A DNA stretch of 64,000 bases, taken from Corynebacterium flavescens (GTDB lineage Bacteria; Actinomycetota; Actinomycetes; Mycobacteriales; Mycobacteriaceae). The position numbers were made by a program, and so were the translations under genes. The notes beneath the pieces are model-generated. The model was given only the letters and a program-made list of their open reading frames with translations. It did not search any database and was not told where the DNA came from. The stretch is taken from positions 62,001 to 126,000 of the forward strand of contig NZ_VXKK01000032.1 of the NCBI RefSeq assembly GCF_008693105.1. Reading direction: 5' to 3'. The first letter of the stretch is position 1; each line of letters begins with the position of its first letter. Shown one piece after another: positions 39,287-51,564 of the stretch.

Positions 39287-40348
39287 TTACAACAGCACCG
39301 TTCCTACCATCACCGCGCTCAGCACCGTGCACACCACCGTCAAGGGGGCGAATACTGCGACGAAACGCGCTCCCCAAGCCCCATAGTGCATAGCGATGAG
39401 CTGCAGGTCGACCATGGGCCCCACCACGAGAAATACTAGGAGGGCCACTGGTGAAATCATGCTAAACGACGCCGCTATGAACGCGTCCGCCTCCGAGCAC
39501 ACGCTCATCACGATCGCCAACGCCGCCATGAAGATGCACGCCAGCACCAGGTTGTTCTCCATCGCCTGCGTGACACTCGCGGGGATGACCACTTTGAGCA
39601 AAGCCGCAATCATGGCTCCTATCACGAGAAATCCTCCCGCCGAGGCAAACTCTCTGGTCACATGCTCACAGAACCCGCGCCAACGACCACCTGCCTCGTG
39701 CTCGTGATGATGGCAATCATCGGGCTGGTGCCCGCTGTGCGCATCTTGCAGGCCATGCTTGGCGGATTTCCCTCGGCTCGTGTGGCTCAACAACTGCCAC
39801 AAGGCTCCAACCAAACATGCAGCAAATAAGCCTGCACCCAAGCGCGCCCACACCATCTGTGGTGCAGCGGGAAACGCGACCGCGGTGGCAACCAAAACCA
39901 TGGGGTTGATGGTGGGACTGGCCAACATGAAAGAGAGCGCAGCAGCCGGAGGAACACCTCTATTGATCAAGGACTTCGCCACCGGCACGGTGGAGCACTC
40001 GCATCCCGGTACTAGAGCACCCGCCCCGGCAAGACCTGGAATCAAGGCAGCTCGCGGGAGCCTGCACATGCGAAGAAACGCCGTCTCCGGTACGAAGAGT
40101 GCGATCCCTGCCGAAAGGGTGACGCCTAGAACAAGAAAGGGAGCGGCTTGAAAAACAATAGCCACGGTCAACGTAGCCCAGGCTTCCACCCTTCCTTGAA
40201 GGTGGACAGGAGCACCGATGGAAAGCAACACGCCGCAGCCAAGTAGGCATACCACCATGCTCCACACCGCGATCTGCCACAGGCGAGCTCGGATCTCGGC
40301 AAAAGATTCGCGCTCGGACACTGAGAAGTGCTGGTGCTTAGTACTCAT
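39287..40348 (-). CDS. DUF318/ArsP-type permease
   Basis: 353-residue membrane permease of the PF03773 family, whose members are proposed metal- or organoarsenical-related transporters. Eight or so hydrophobic segments. The family motif GCECSTVPVAKSLINRG (~118) with FMLASPTINPMV is clear, and the second copy MSVCSEADAFIAAS near 285 is present. A cytoplasmic His-rich loop (HQPDDCHHHEHE, ~215) could bind a metal. The ATG at 40348 has GGGAGA upstream. It pairs with the damaged TIGR03943 gene just upstream. Confidence 0.85.
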   Translation of the reverse strand: MSTKHQHFSVSERESFAEIRARLWQIAVWSMVVCLLGCGVLLSIGAPVHLQGRVEAWATLTVAIVFQAAPFLVLGVTLSAGIALFVPETAFLRMCRLPRAALIPGLAGAGALVPGCECSTVPVAKSLINRGVPPAAALSFMLASPTINPMVLVATAVAFPAAPQMVWARLGAGLFAACLVGALWQLLSHTSRGKSAKHGLQDAHSGHQPDDCHHHEHEAGGRWRGFCEHVTREFASAGGFLVIGAMIAALLKVVIPASVTQAMENNLVLACIFMAALAIVMSVCSEADAFIAASFSMISPVALLVFLVVGPMVDLQLIAMHYGAWGARFVAVFAPLTVVCTVLSAVMVGTVLL

Positions 40349-41019
40349 AGGGATCTCCCGGCACGTCTGCGCTCTCAATTCTGCTCACCGCAAGGACGGG
40401 ATGCTCGGTGGAGACATCCTGACCGTGGCATAAACGGTGTACCATTTATCTTCTTTGAGGCCTTGGCCGATTCCCGGAGACCGCCTTGGCCGATTCCCGG
40501 AGACCAATGCGACAGGTCCAGATCCGCAAAATAGGCTACGGCATCGGCGGCACAGCATGGCATTGTAAAGCGGGCCAGGCGCCAGTTCTCACCCTCTGCA
40601 ACGGCAAAACCCATCACTGCCACTTCGGCGCCGATGGTGATCTCCGGCTCTAGGCGTGAACGTGCATTTAGCTCCCGCATTCCCACCTGGTTTAGTCCCG
40701 GGCGCAAAGCCGGGAATGTACCACCAGCCGGAAGCGGGGCCAGCGACTGTTGCCTCGCCATCGAAGCTCCCAATTGCCCAGGCTCCGCGATCCAAATCAA
40801 TGCCAGAGGCACGAGGAGAATAAAGGCAATCTTAGGTAGGCGCAGACGCGCGGACGAGCCTATGACCGCTGTGGCGAGAACTAGGCCCGCGAGAATGAGG
40901 AGCCAGAAGAAGCGCGGGTTGACATAGGCGCTGAACTTCCCGGTCAGGGCCAAATAGAATACCGCGATGGCGAAGAGTCCAACGACACAAGACAGTGCCC
41001 TGCGCACTGCTATCTTCAT
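40338..41019 (-). pseudogene. TIGR03943-type permease partner, 3' end disrupted by two frame changes
   Basis: Reading from the ATG at 41019 (GGAGG upstream) the frame runs 214 residues to a stop at 40375. It has two hydrophobic segments (~10-60), a third near 75-90, and the conserved FTMPCCAADAVAY (~160). After this the frame is broken. A 23-bp tandem duplication (40460-40505) shifts it; with one copy removed it reads QGLKEDKWYTVYATVR. Near 40418 one base appears missing; restoring it gives a tail starting VSTEHPVLAVSRIES and ending DPYEY, with stop at 40338 overlapping the permease start. That tail fits the family, so the original gene probably spanned 40338-41019. Confidence 0.75.
40460..40505. 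repeat. Perfect 23-bp tandem duplication inside the TIGR03943 gene
   Basis: The units 40460-40482 and 40483-40505 are identical (each begins GCCTTGGCC and ends CGGAGACC on the plus strand). As 23 is not a multiple of three it changes the reading frame. Confidence 0.95.
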
Positions 41020-41083
41020 TGAGCCTCCACGATGGACGAAGCACACTATAGTCCATCCTGGCCACGATGCGCCTTCGCTAAAG

Positions 41084-41132
41084 AGAAGCAGCCCTTCGCA
41101 CCGAAATGAAACTGGTGTGAAGGGCTGCTTCT
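41084..41132. terminator. Terminator of pnp
   Basis: Arms 41084-41102 and 41114-41132 pair over 19 bp with one mismatch (AGAAGCAGCCCTTC and its complement at the base). On the minus strand the hairpin is followed by CTTTAG. It separates pnp from the TIGR03943 gene, whose likely -10 TATAGT lies at 41044-41050. Confidence 0.85.
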
Positions 41133-41156
41133 TAGCAGTGTGAGTCCTTTTAAAGA

Positions 41157-43397
41157 CTAGTCCTCTTCGACGGGGACGAGGGAGATCTTCCCGCGGTTGT
41201 CGATGTCTGCGATTTCGACCTGCACCTTGTCGCCGACGTTGATGACGTCTTCGACCTTTTCAATGCGCTCGTCCCCACCCAGCTTGGAGATGTGGATGAG
41301 TCCATCGCGAGACGGGGTCAGGGACACAAATGCGCCGAAAGGAACGGTCTTAACAACCGTGCCTAGGTAGCGCTCCCCGACCTTGGGCAGCTGCGGATTG
41401 GCAATGGCGTTGACCTTGTCCAGAGCCTGGTCTGCGGCGTCACCGGTGATAGCGGAGACGTAGACGGTTCCGTCATCATCGATGGAGATATCAGCACCAG
41501 TTTCATCCGTGATGGTGTTGATGGTCTTGCCCTTCGGGCCGATGAGCTCACCGATCTTGGAGATCGGAATCTTGACCGAGGTGATCTTCGGGGCGAGTGA
41601 GGACATCTCATCCGGGCCTTCGATGATCTCAGCCATGGTCTCCAGGATGGTGTTACGCGCATCGCGGGCCTGCTCGAGTGCGTCTGCCAAGACGCGGGAA
41701 GGAATACCGTCAAGCTTGGTATCGAGCTGCAGAGCGGTAATGAACTCGGACGTACCAGCGACCTTGAAGTCCATGTCACCGAAGGCATCCTCGGCGCCGA
41801 GGATATCCGTCAACGCGACAAACTTCTCCTTGCCCTCGACCTCGCCGGAGACGAGACCCATGGCGATGCCCGCTACGGGAGCCTTCAGCGGCACACCAGC
41901 GTTGTAGAGGGACAGGGTCGAGGCACAGACGGAACCCATGGAGGTAGAACCGTTAGAGCTAAGTGCCTCAGAAACCTGGCGGATGGCGTAGGGGAAGTCC
42001 TCACGGGAGGGAATGACCGGCAAGAGCGCGCGCTCAGCAAGCGCTCCGTGGCCGATTTCGCGCCGCTTCGGGGAACCGACACGGCCGGTCTCGCCCGTAG
42101 AGTACGGCGGGAAGTTGTAGTGGTGAATGTAGCGCTTGCTCAGCTCTGGGGTCAGCGAATCGATCTGCTGCTCCATCTTGAGCATGTCCAGGGTAGTAAT
42201 ACCCAGGATTTGGGTTTCGCCACGCTCGAAGAGCGATGAACCGTGTGCGCGCGGGACAAGATCCACCTCGACGGAAAGATCACGGATGTCGGTGACGCCA
42301 CGGCCATCGATGCGGAAGCCCTCTGTGAGGATCTTATGACGGACAATGTCCTTCATGACGGCGTTATAAGCAGCACGGATCTGCTTGGAAGCATCAGCAA
42401 CGTCGAAGCGGCCGATGAGCTTCTCTTCAACCTGCACCATGTGCTCATTGGTAGCCTCGTCGCGCTCCTGCTTACCAGGAATGGTCAGCAGCTTCTCGAG
42501 CTGCTTAGCAGCGGCCTTGTGCACGGCTGCGAAGACGTCCTCGCCATATGCCGGGAAGAGCGGGAACTTCTGGACATCCTTGGCGGCACGCTCAGCCAGC
42601 CCAGCCTGGGCCTCACAAAGGGTTTTGATGAAAGGCTTTGCAGCCTCAATTCCCTCCGCAACGGTGGACTCCTGCGGTGCAGGAGCGCCTTCCTTGATGC
42701 GCTCAGCAACGTGGACGCCGGCACCGGCCTCCACCATCATGATGGCAACGTCTTCCTTGCGACCCTTCTTCACCATGCGTCCGGCAACAACCATCTCGAA
42801 CAAAGCGCGCTCGTGCTGCTCTTCGTTGGGGAAAGCCACCCACTGACCCTTGGGGTGCTTGTCATCAGCCAAGAGAGCCAGACGTACACCGCCTACTGCG
42901 CCGGAGACTGGAAGCCCCGAGAGCTGGGTTGCGGCAGAGGCGCCATTGATAGCGACAACGTCGTAGTACTCCTGAGGAGCCATGGAAAGCACGGTGATAA
43001 TGACCTGCACCTCGTTGCGCAGACCCTTAACAAATGTGGGGCGCAACGGGCGGTCAATGAGGCGACACGCCAAAATGGCGGCGGTGGAGGGACGACCCTC
43101 ACGGCGGAAGAAAGAGCCGGGGATCTTGCCTGCGGCGTACATACGCTCTTCCACGTCCACGGTCAGGGGGAAGAAGTCAAAGCCCTCGCGGGGCTGGTTG
43201 GAGGCCGTGGTGGTGGCCAGCAACATCGTGTCATCGTCGAGATAGGTGGTGACGGAACCATCCGCTTGGCGGGCAAGCTGCCCGGTTTCGAAACGAATGG
43301 TGCGGGTACCAAAGTCGCCATTATCAATGGTGGCGATTGCTTCGGTGATACCGAAGTCTTCATCTACATTGAACTCAACGGCGTTTTTAGCGCTCAT
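41157..43397 (-). CDS. pnp: Polyribonucleotide nucleotidyltransferase (PNPase)
   Basis: 3'-5' phosphorolytic exoribonuclease; the actinobacterial enzyme was also described as GpsI. 746 residues. Two RNase PH domains flank a helical domain; [39 protein letters not shown] and [17 protein letters not shown] are family motifs. KH (~600-655, [11 protein letters not shown]) and S1 (~670-735) domains close the protein. The ATG at 43397 (MSAKNAVEF) has AAGGAG 11 nt upstream. TAGAAT at 43471-43476 is a likely private -10, besides read-through from rpsO. Confidence 0.97.
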   Translation of the reverse strand: MSAKNAVEFNVDEDFGITEAIATIDNGDFGTRTIRFETGQLARQADGSVTTYLDDDTMLLATTTASNQPREGFDFFPLTVDVEERMYAAGKIPGSFFRREGRPSTAAILACRLIDRPLRPTFVKGLRNEVQVIITVLSMAPQEYYDVVAINGASAATQLSGLPVSGAVGGVRLALLADDKHPKGQWVAFPNEEQHERALFEMVVAGRMVKKGRKEDVAIMMVEAGAGVHVAERIKEGAPAPQESTVAEGIEAAKPFIKTLCEAQAGLAERAAKDVQKFPLFPAYGEDVFAAVHKAAAKQLEKLLTIPGKQERDEATNEHMVQVEEKLIGRFDVADASKQIRAAYNAVMKDIVRHKILTEGFRIDGRGVTDIRDLSVEVDLVPRAHGSSLFERGETQILGITTLDMLKMEQQIDSLTPELSKRYIHHYNFPPYSTGETGRVGSPKRREIGHGALAERALLPVIPSREDFPYAIRQVSEALSSNGSTSMGSVCASTLSLYNAGVPLKAPVAGIAMGLVSGEVEGKEKFVALTDILGAEDAFGDMDFKVAGTSEFITALQLDTKLDGIPSRVLADALEQARDARNTILETMAEIIEGPDEMSSLAPKITSVKIPISKIGELIGPKGKTINTITDETGADISIDDDGTVYVSAITGDAADQALDKVNAIANPQLPKVGERYLGTVVKTVPFGAFVSLTPSRDGLIHISKLGGDERIEKVEDVINVGDKVQVEIADIDNRGKISLVPVEED

Positions 43398-43499
43398 TAA
43401 ATGCATTTCTCCTTGAGTATGTGTGGCGATCGTCGGTGCCGCCAGATTTTGTCTATGACAATGCTGTACAATTCTAACAGGTTTCCTGCGGTTTCGATG

Positions 43500-43620
43500 A
43501 CTCGGCTGGGAAAACAGAAAAACCTCACCTCCCAACTCCCCGGCAAGCGGCTCTTCCTCCTAAAAAGGAAAGCGCGCGTAACTGGGAAGATACGGAAAGT
43601 GAGGTTCTACCTCGCCGAGT
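43500..43620 (-). promoter_or_regulatory. Long nested hairpin between rpsO and pnp
   Basis: Four pairs nest: ACTCGGC/GCCGAGT (43500-43506 with 43614-43620), AACCTCAC/GTGAGGTT (43521-43528 with 43599-43606), TCCCA/TGGGA (43530-43534 with 43583-43587) and TTCCT/AGGAA (43554-43558 with 43566-43570). On the minus strand a TTTTT run follows the second arm, so it can act as a terminator of rpsO, a processing site, or a pnp leader element. Confidence 0.65.
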
Positions 43621-43654
43621 AATACCCTCGGGTTAAGACTCGATACTGCGGCGA

Positions 43655-43924
43655 CTAGCGGCGCAGACCCAAGCGAGCAATGAGGTCGCGGTAGCGGTCA
43701 ACGTTGTTGGCTGCCAAGTACTTCAGCAGTCCACGACGGCGACCAACCATCAGCAACAGACCACGACGGGAGTGGTGATCGTGCTTGTGGGACTTCAGGT
43801 GCTCGGTCAGGGTGTTGATGCGATCCGTCAACAGTGCAACCTGTGCCTCGGGGGATCCGGTATCGGTCTCGTGCAGGCCAAATTCCTTGAGGATTTCTGC
43901 CTTGCGCTCAGTGGTCAATGCCAT
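43655..43924 (-). CDS. rpsO: 30S ribosomal protein S15
   Basis: Primary 16S rRNA-binding protein of the platform. 89 residues, complete. Motifs [37 protein letters not shown] and [14 protein letters not shown] are standard for S15. AGGAG lies 8 nt before the ATG. The leader contains a 14-bp palindrome (43967-43980) and TAGAAT further up. It is followed by the large hairpin and pnp, the common rpsO-pnp arrangement. Confidence 0.98.
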   Translation of the reverse strand: MALTTERKAEILKEFGLHETDTGSPEAQVALLTDRINTLTEHLKSHKHDHHSRRGLLLMVGRRRGLLKYLAANNVDRYRDLIARLGLRR

Positions 43925-43966
43925 GAGTAAATCTCCTAATTATATTTCAGTCCACATGAAATTCCC

Positions 43967-43980
43967 GCGCTTTAAAGCGC
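43967..43980. repeat. 14-bp perfect palindrome in the rpsO leader
   Basis: GCGCTTTAAAGCGC is fully self-complementary. It lies about 43 bp upstream of the rpsO ATG and could be an RNA hairpin or a protein site. Confidence 0.6.
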
Positions 43981-44062
43981 CGCCGCAACTGCTGTGGACC
44001 GCAGTAGCTAAGCCGAGGGGAAATTCTACCGGAAGATGATGGGCTTTCCAAAACAGAGCTTC

Positions 44063-46963
<2,901 letters not shown>

Positions 46964-47024
46964 TCAGGGACTTCCGGCTGGCCTTCCTGCGGTATTTCCT
47001 CAGACCACGCCTAGAGGGCTCAAT

Positions 47025-47702
47025 TTAGCGGGCGAAGTCAGCAATGGCCGGCACCACGGTAGAGACAATCACGTAGCCATCCCGGATGGTCCAGCGCCCG
47101 TTGATGAGCGGCACCGGGGTGGGACGGGCAAGAATATAGGCGATGAGAGTTCCGTCTTCGCGCAGATCTATCTCTGCCTGGTCAAAATCAAGCCAGCGAT
47201 GCGTCAATGGGAACCAGGCCTTATACGTGGCTTCCTTGGCGCAAAAGAGCAAGCGGTCAGAGCAGCTAACCCCTGCCTCTCGCAGCCGGCCCAGCTGCTC
47301 TAATTCCCCGGCACGTGCGATCATGGTCAGCACGTTTTCCGGCAGCGGCTCCGCAGGTTCGGCATCCAATCCCATCGAGCGAATCTCACGCGAGGGTGCT
47401 ACCACGGCCGCGCGCAAGCCATCCGTATGAGTCATGGAACCCACGAAGCCACGTGGCCACAAGGGCATGCCGCGCTCGCCCCGCAATATCAGCTCACCGA
47501 CGGAACTACCGAGCTCGTGCAGCGCCTGGTGGGCACACCACCGCGCGTCCCCGAACTCCGCCTTGCGGCTATCAACCGCCTGGGAAACTAGGGATTGCTC
47601 ACGCGGATCCAGCTGCGAGAAGTTGAGGAGATCCGAATACTCCGGCTGCGTTCGCACGTAGCAATAGCGCGCAGAATCTGGGAACAAGTTCGGCTCTATC
47701 AT
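47025..47702 (-). CDS. 4'-phosphopantetheinyl transferase
   Basis: Transfers phosphopantetheine from CoA to carrier domains, needed in corynebacteria for the fatty acid synthase and the Pks13-type mycolate condensing enzyme. 225 residues, EntD/PptT type. Motifs in order: RGERGMPLWPRGFVGSMTHTDG (~73-94, in parts RGMPLWP and GSMTHTDG), GLDAEP (~111) and FCAKEATYKAWFP (~153) with metal-binding Asp and Glu. It starts directly after the stop codon of the phosphoesterase gene, so it is in the same operon. Confidence 0.92.
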   Translation of the reverse strand: MIEPNLFPDSARYCYVRTQPEYSDLLNFSQLDPREQSLVSQAVDSRKAEFGDARWCAHQALHELGSSVGELILRGERGMPLWPRGFVGSMTHTDGLRAAVVAPSREIRSMGLDAEPAEPLPENVLTMIARAGELEQLGRLREAGVSCSDRLLFCAKEATYKAWFPLTHRWLDFDQAEIDLREDGTLIAYILARPTPVPLINGRWTIRDGYVIVSTVVPAIADFAR

Positions 47703-48506
47703 CTAATTCGCCTCCTGCGTACTCAAGACCGGATAGGGCCAAGGTTGGATGTCTCCATGGGCCTGCCATTCCCGGGGATATCCCAGGGAGACCTCAATAT
47801 GCTCCACCCCGTCCACAGTAAGCACGGAGGGCATATGGAGATGCCCATAGATCACCGCTTGGGCGTGGTAGCGCCGCGGCCAGGAGCGAGTATGGCGAGT
47901 CCCGCACCACAGCGCGATCTCAGCCCAGCGCATGCGCAGCGTCGGTTCTTGGACAAGGGGCCAGTGGTTGATAAGGATGGTCGGCCCCTCAACCCGCGAA
48001 AGGCGCTTTATCGAATAGGCCAAGCGGTCCCAGCACCACGCACGGATGTCAACAAAAGGCGCTATGGCGAACTCATCGGTCATGATGATCTGCTTGGCCT
48101 TGGCATTCTCAATGGCCTGCTCAACCGTGGTGCCCGCGGGACGGAAACTGTAGTCGTAGAGGGTAAACAGCGGCACTATTGTCACTCCAGCGAAGACCGG
48201 ATAAGGATCTTCCGGGGTTATCACGCCCATTTCACGGCAGCCTTCTACCAGCTCGGTATACTTCTCGCGGCCTTGGAATCGGTCTTGGGAACGCGAGAAT
48301 AGCTCGTGATTGCCCGGCACCCAGATAACCTGGGCATAGCGCCGTTGCAGCTCGTGGAGAATCCGCAGCACCAACTCCGTGCGCTCGGCCACGTCTCCGG
48401 CGACGATGAGCCAGTCGGCAGGATCGGGCGGCACTAGCTCGTCGATCCTCCCGCCGTTGATCTTTACCGCAGCGTGGAGATCTGAGACTGCCCAAAGCGT
48501 TGCCAT
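47703..48506 (-). CDS. Calcineurin-like metallophosphoesterase
   Basis: 267-residue two-metal phosphoesterase of unknown substrate. Metal-binding motifs in order: SDLHA (~8), VAGDVAE (~38), GNHELF (~65), NHWPL (~178) and GHLH (~220). The ATG at 48506 is preferred (AGGATG 8 nt upstream); an ATG at 48515 would add three residues. The gene is followed with no gap by the PPTase. A role linked to carrier proteins or CoA is possible from context only. Confidence 0.85.
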   Translation of the reverse strand: MATLWAVSDLHAAVKINGGRIDELVPPDPADWLIVAGDVAERTELVLRILHELQRRYAQVIWVPGNHELFSRSQDRFQGREKYTELVEGCREMGVITPEDPYPVFAGVTIVPLFTLYDYSFRPAGTTVEQAIENAKAKQIIMTDEFAIAPFVDIRAWCWDRLAYSIKRLSRVEGPTILINHWPLVQEPTLRMRWAEIALWCGTRHTRSWPRRYHAQAVIYGHLHMPSVLTVDGVEHIEVSLGYPREWQAHGDIQPWPYPVLSTQEAN

Positions 48507-48522
48507 GGCTGCCATCCTTTCT

Positions 48523-49881
48523 CTACTGCTTAGTTTCTACCACAGCCCATTTCATTGACTGGAAGCGGAGGACCACCGCTATCATGCGGAAGGCAATGAA
48601 TGCTCCGAGCCCGCACCACACTCCCGCCAGTCCGGCATCGAGCAAATAGGCCAGCCAGACTCCGGGGAGGAATCCGCACACCACGGAGGCGATGGTTATT
48701 GTGCGCAGAAAAGCGGCGTCTCCGGCGCCAAGCAAAACCCCATCCAAGGCGAAGACCACTCCCCCGCAGGCGATCATGGCCACCATGATGAGCCAGGGAG
48801 TAGCCATGGCATCGAGCACCGAGGTATCAGTACTAAACAAACGCGGAATGGCGCCTGATCCCATAAAAATGCCTATGTCCAGCAGCAGAGAGAAAGCCGT
48901 GGAGTAGGCCACGACGCGCAGGCCTACCCCGCGCGCCTTCTTGATGGAGCCAGCCCCCAGCGCGGCTCCTGTGAGGCTTTGGGCCGCGATCGCCAAGGCG
49001 TCGAGTACGAGGCTCAAGAAGTTCCACAGCTGCATCATAATCTGGTGTGCCGCTAGGGATGAGGTTCCAAAGCGCGCGGCCACTGCCGCCGCTGACAAGA
49101 ACGCCACTTGGAAGCTCGCCGAGCGCAAAATAAGGTCGCGCCCCAAGACAAGCTGCCGCTTGACGACGTCCATTCGAAAACGCCAGCTCCCCTTGTGCTC
49201 GCGGGCCAGCTCCACCAGAAAGGCCACTGCGATGATTCCCATCCCCAAGACCGTGGCCCATGCAGATCCCGCCAACCCCCACCAGTGCACGAAAAGCGGA
49301 ACTGCGGCCGCACCCGGAATGAGCCCAGCAAGCGTAAAAAGCAGCGGCTTCGTAGTATTTTGTACTCCGCGCATCCAGCCATTTCCCGCCATCTCAACGA
49401 GAGTAAGGGGAATGGCGAAGGCCGCGATGCGCATCCATAGGGCGGCGCCCTCCGCGGTAGTGGGGTTGCCCGTTAACAGCTGCGCGAAGAAGCCCGCGCC
49501 AATCCAGATGATCGCGGCCAAGAGCAGACCGACGCCGAGTGCAATATAGGTGGCCTGAACTCCTTCGGCGACGGCTTCTTGCCGCCTTCCCGCTCCATAA
49601 AGGCGGGCCGAGCGCGCAGTTGTGCCATAGGAAAGAAAAGTCAGCTGGGTGGTCACAACGGAGTGTACAGTCGCTGCCGCAGCGAGGGAAGCCAAGTCCT
49701 GGGAGCCCAGTTGACGGCCAACAATAGCAGTATCAAAAAGGAGATAAAGCGGCATAGCCGCGAGGACTCCCAAGGCAGGGACTGCCAAGCGGAACACGTC
49801 CCAAGCACGAACCGTGCCAACCGCTACCTCACCTCTATCCGCGTGCACGTCATCGGAGCCCGGCTGCCGGCGCCTTATCAA
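48523..49881 (-). CDS. MATE family efflux transporter (DinF type)
   Basis: 452-residue multidrug or metabolite antiporter with about twelve membrane segments. MATE features: LAVPALGVLAAMPLYLLFDTAIVG near the N-terminus (first helix; parts LAVPALGVLA and DTAIVG), NGWMRGVQNTTKPL near 165 and ALDGVLLGAGDAAFLR near 385. Substrate unknown. The start is uncertain: a TTG at 49881 overlaps the stop of the nrnA-like gene and has GAGG 7 nt upstream; later GTGs are possible. Confidence 0.88.
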   Translation of the reverse strand: MIRRRQPGSDDVHADRGEVAVGTVRAWDVFRLAVPALGVLAAMPLYLLFDTAIVGRQLGSQDLASLAAAATVHSVVTTQLTFLSYGTTARSARLYGAGRRQEAVAEGVQATYIALGVGLLLAAIIWIGAGFFAQLLTGNPTTAEGAALWMRIAAFAIPLTLVEMAGNGWMRGVQNTTKPLLFTLAGLIPGAAAVPLFVHWWGLAGSAWATVLGMGIIAVAFLVELAREHKGSWRFRMDVVKRQLVLGRDLILRSASFQVAFLSAAAVAARFGTSSLAAHQIMMQLWNFLSLVLDALAIAAQSLTGAALGAGSIKKARGVGLRVVAYSTAFSLLLDIGIFMGSGAIPRLFSTDTSVLDAMATPWLIMVAMIACGGVVFALDGVLLGAGDAAFLRTITIASVVCGFLPGVWLAYLLDAGLAGVWCGLGAFIAFRMIAVVLRFQSMKWAVVETKQ

Positions 49882-50840
49882 GACATGACCTCAACTAGTT
49901 GCGCCACCGCCTCACTGGCCGTTCCGTGCGCGGTATAACCTGCCGCAGGAAGGTGCCCTCCACCTCCCATACGCAGGGCAATTTCTGCGCAGTTGATGGT
50001 GGAAGATCGCAAGGAAACGGCCCAGACCTGAGGCGCCATTTCCTTGAACACCACACCCATATCTGTTCCTTCGAGCGCACGGACGAAGTCGACCAAGGAC
50101 TCTACAGCGGAGTCCGTGTGCCCACCGATATCATCCAGGCTTGCCACCAGAATACCTAAGCTATGTGCACCGGCCTGCTCAATGGACAGGCTTTGGAAAA
50201 CGCGTCCCAGCATTTGAATATCTTCCACAGTGGTGGAATCGAGCAAGTCGACAGCAATCTGCTTGGTGTCCAGGCCGTAGCGCATCAAGCGTGCGGCCAG
50301 CGTGTGCATGCTAGGACGGCCCCAGCGGAAGCTGCCTGTATCCGTGACCAGCCCCGCATACAGGCAGTGTGCAATAGCACGATCTACCTGCAGCGACATC
50401 TTGTCCATCACGTCAATCAAGACCACTGTGGTGGACTCACAGGCTACGTCTACGAGGTTGACTGAGCCAAACCCCTCGTTGGAGGCGTGATGATCGATGC
50501 ACAAGAGCCGACCCTCCTCGCGGGCGCGCTCCAGCCCCGGTGCCAGGTAGCCGGTGCGATCTAGCGCGCCGCAATCTACAGTGACATAAAGGTCGAAGCC
50601 CAGCGGCAACTCCTGCGTCAGCTCGATCTCCTCGGACTTGGGAATGCTCAAAAGGTTGCCGGAAATCTCGCGGTCCTGACCGATGAGCGCACGCACTTCC
50701 TTCCCACGCTGGCGCAAGCCCAACATGAGCGCCGTTGCCGAACCAATGGCATCGGCATCGGGGCGCACGTGCGTGACCACGCAGATGCTGCCGGCATCCA
50801 CCAGCGCGTTGACCGCGCCGGCATAGTCGGTGCGCGACAC
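49878..50840 (-). CDS. DHH/DHHA1 phosphoesterase (NrnA-like)
   Basis: Family members degrade nanoRNAs or cyclic dinucleotide products (pApA) and dephosphorylate pAp. 320 residues. DHH domain: THVRPDADAIGSA (~23), VDCGA (~89), CIDHHASN (~113). DHHA1 domain: MGGGGHLPAAGY near 295. It begins with a GTG directly after the rbfA stop codon, with AAGGAAG 8 nt upstream. A place after rbfA matches the nusA-infB operon of other actinobacteria. Confidence 0.92.
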   Translation of the reverse strand: MSRTDYAGAVNALVDAGSICVVTHVRPDADAIGSATALMLGLRQRGKEVRALIGQDREISGNLLSIPKSEEIELTQELPLGFDLYVTVDCGALDRTGYLAPGLERAREEGRLLCIDHHASNEGFGSVNLVDVACESTTVVLIDVMDKMSLQVDRAIAHCLYAGLVTDTGSFRWGRPSMHTLAARLMRYGLDTKQIAVDLLDSTTVEDIQMLGRVFQSLSIEQAGAHSLGILVASLDDIGGHTDSAVESLVDFVRALEGTDMGVVFKEMAPQVWAVSLRSSTINCAEIALRMGGGGHLPAAGYTAHGTASEAVAQLVEVMS

Positions 50841-51284
50841 CTAGCTTTCTTCCTTCGTGGAGTCCTTATAAGGATCTGCCTCCCCCGCAGGCTGGGCATT
50901 TTCCTTCAGCTTGGCCAATTCCTCGTCGCGCGCGCGGGCGCGTGCCAAGAGCTGCTCCATGTGCGCGGATGACTCCGGCACAGTGTCAAGCTCAAAGCTC
51001 AGCGTGGGAGTAAAACGAACCGAGAGCTGGTCTCCTACGATCTTGCGCAGCTGACCACGGGCACGATGTAGCGCCTCTGCGGCTTGGGCATAGTCTGGCT
51101 CCTGGCCAATCTCCTTGCCGCGGACCGTGTAATACACCGTCGCATCATGGAGGTCACCCGTTACTCGGGTATCCGTGATGGTTACTAACTCCAGGCGCCG
51201 GTCCTTGACCTCGCGCTCAATGGCTACGGCAACTATTTCCTGGATTCTCTTCGACATTCGTGCAGCACGTGCGTGGTCTGCCAT
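50841..51284 (-). CDS. rbfA: 30S ribosome-binding factor A
   Basis: KH-like assembly factor for the 30S subunit. 147 residues. Opens [19 protein letters not shown], with [12 protein letters not shown] and [22 protein letters not shown] (in parts RKIVGDQL and [11 protein letters not shown]) typical for RbfA. The ATG at 51284 has GGAAGG upstream; in-frame extension to 51347 is not supported. A 280-bp gap separates it from infB, containing the infB terminator, so rbfA-nrnA-MATE may have its own promoter. Confidence 0.95.
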   Translation of the reverse strand: MADHARAARMSKRIQEIVAVAIEREVKDRRLELVTITDTRVTGDLHDATVYYTVRGKEIGQEPDYAQAAEALHRARGQLRKIVGDQLSVRFTPTLSFELDTVPESSAHMEQLLARARARDEELAKLKENAQPAGEADPYKDSTKEES

Positions 51285-51489
51285 GGTGTCCACCTTCCTC
51301 TGCGACTCCATACGTCGCGTGGTCTTTCCGAGCAGTCTCACTTTCACCCGGCAATCGAGCTGGGCAGATTATCGGGAAAGCGTACGCTAATTCTCTCCGC
51401 CAATCCTAGTGCAGACTTCGTGCTCGCACCTAAATAGTGCCACCTTTATCTGTCACCTTAGTGTCATCTATGTGACATCGGACGTCAAA

Positions 51490-51541
51490 AAAGGGTCGGC
51501 CCCTTCCCCGCACCTGAGTGTGGAAAAGGGCCCGACCCTTT
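51490..51541 (-). terminator. Terminator after infB
   Basis: AAAGGGTCGG (51490-51499) pairs with CCGACCCTTT (51532-51541), and CCCTT/AAGGG pair inside. On the minus strand it ends in a TTTTTT run. The rest of the 51285-51564 gap shows a CACCTTTATCTGTCACC-like AT-rich stretch but no clear gene. Confidence 0.9.
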
Positions 51542-51564
51542 GTATCCGCCGAAACTAGAGGACT

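Noticed and set aside
40375-40417. C-terminus SGCLHRASRPCGEQN as a genuine Cys-rich end
   Set aside because: It is the out-of-frame reading after the duplication; another frame gives a family-like tail.
43541-43600. Possible small protein gene in the rpsO-pnp gap
   Set aside because: The short frames there have no start signal and the sequence is better explained by nested hairpins.
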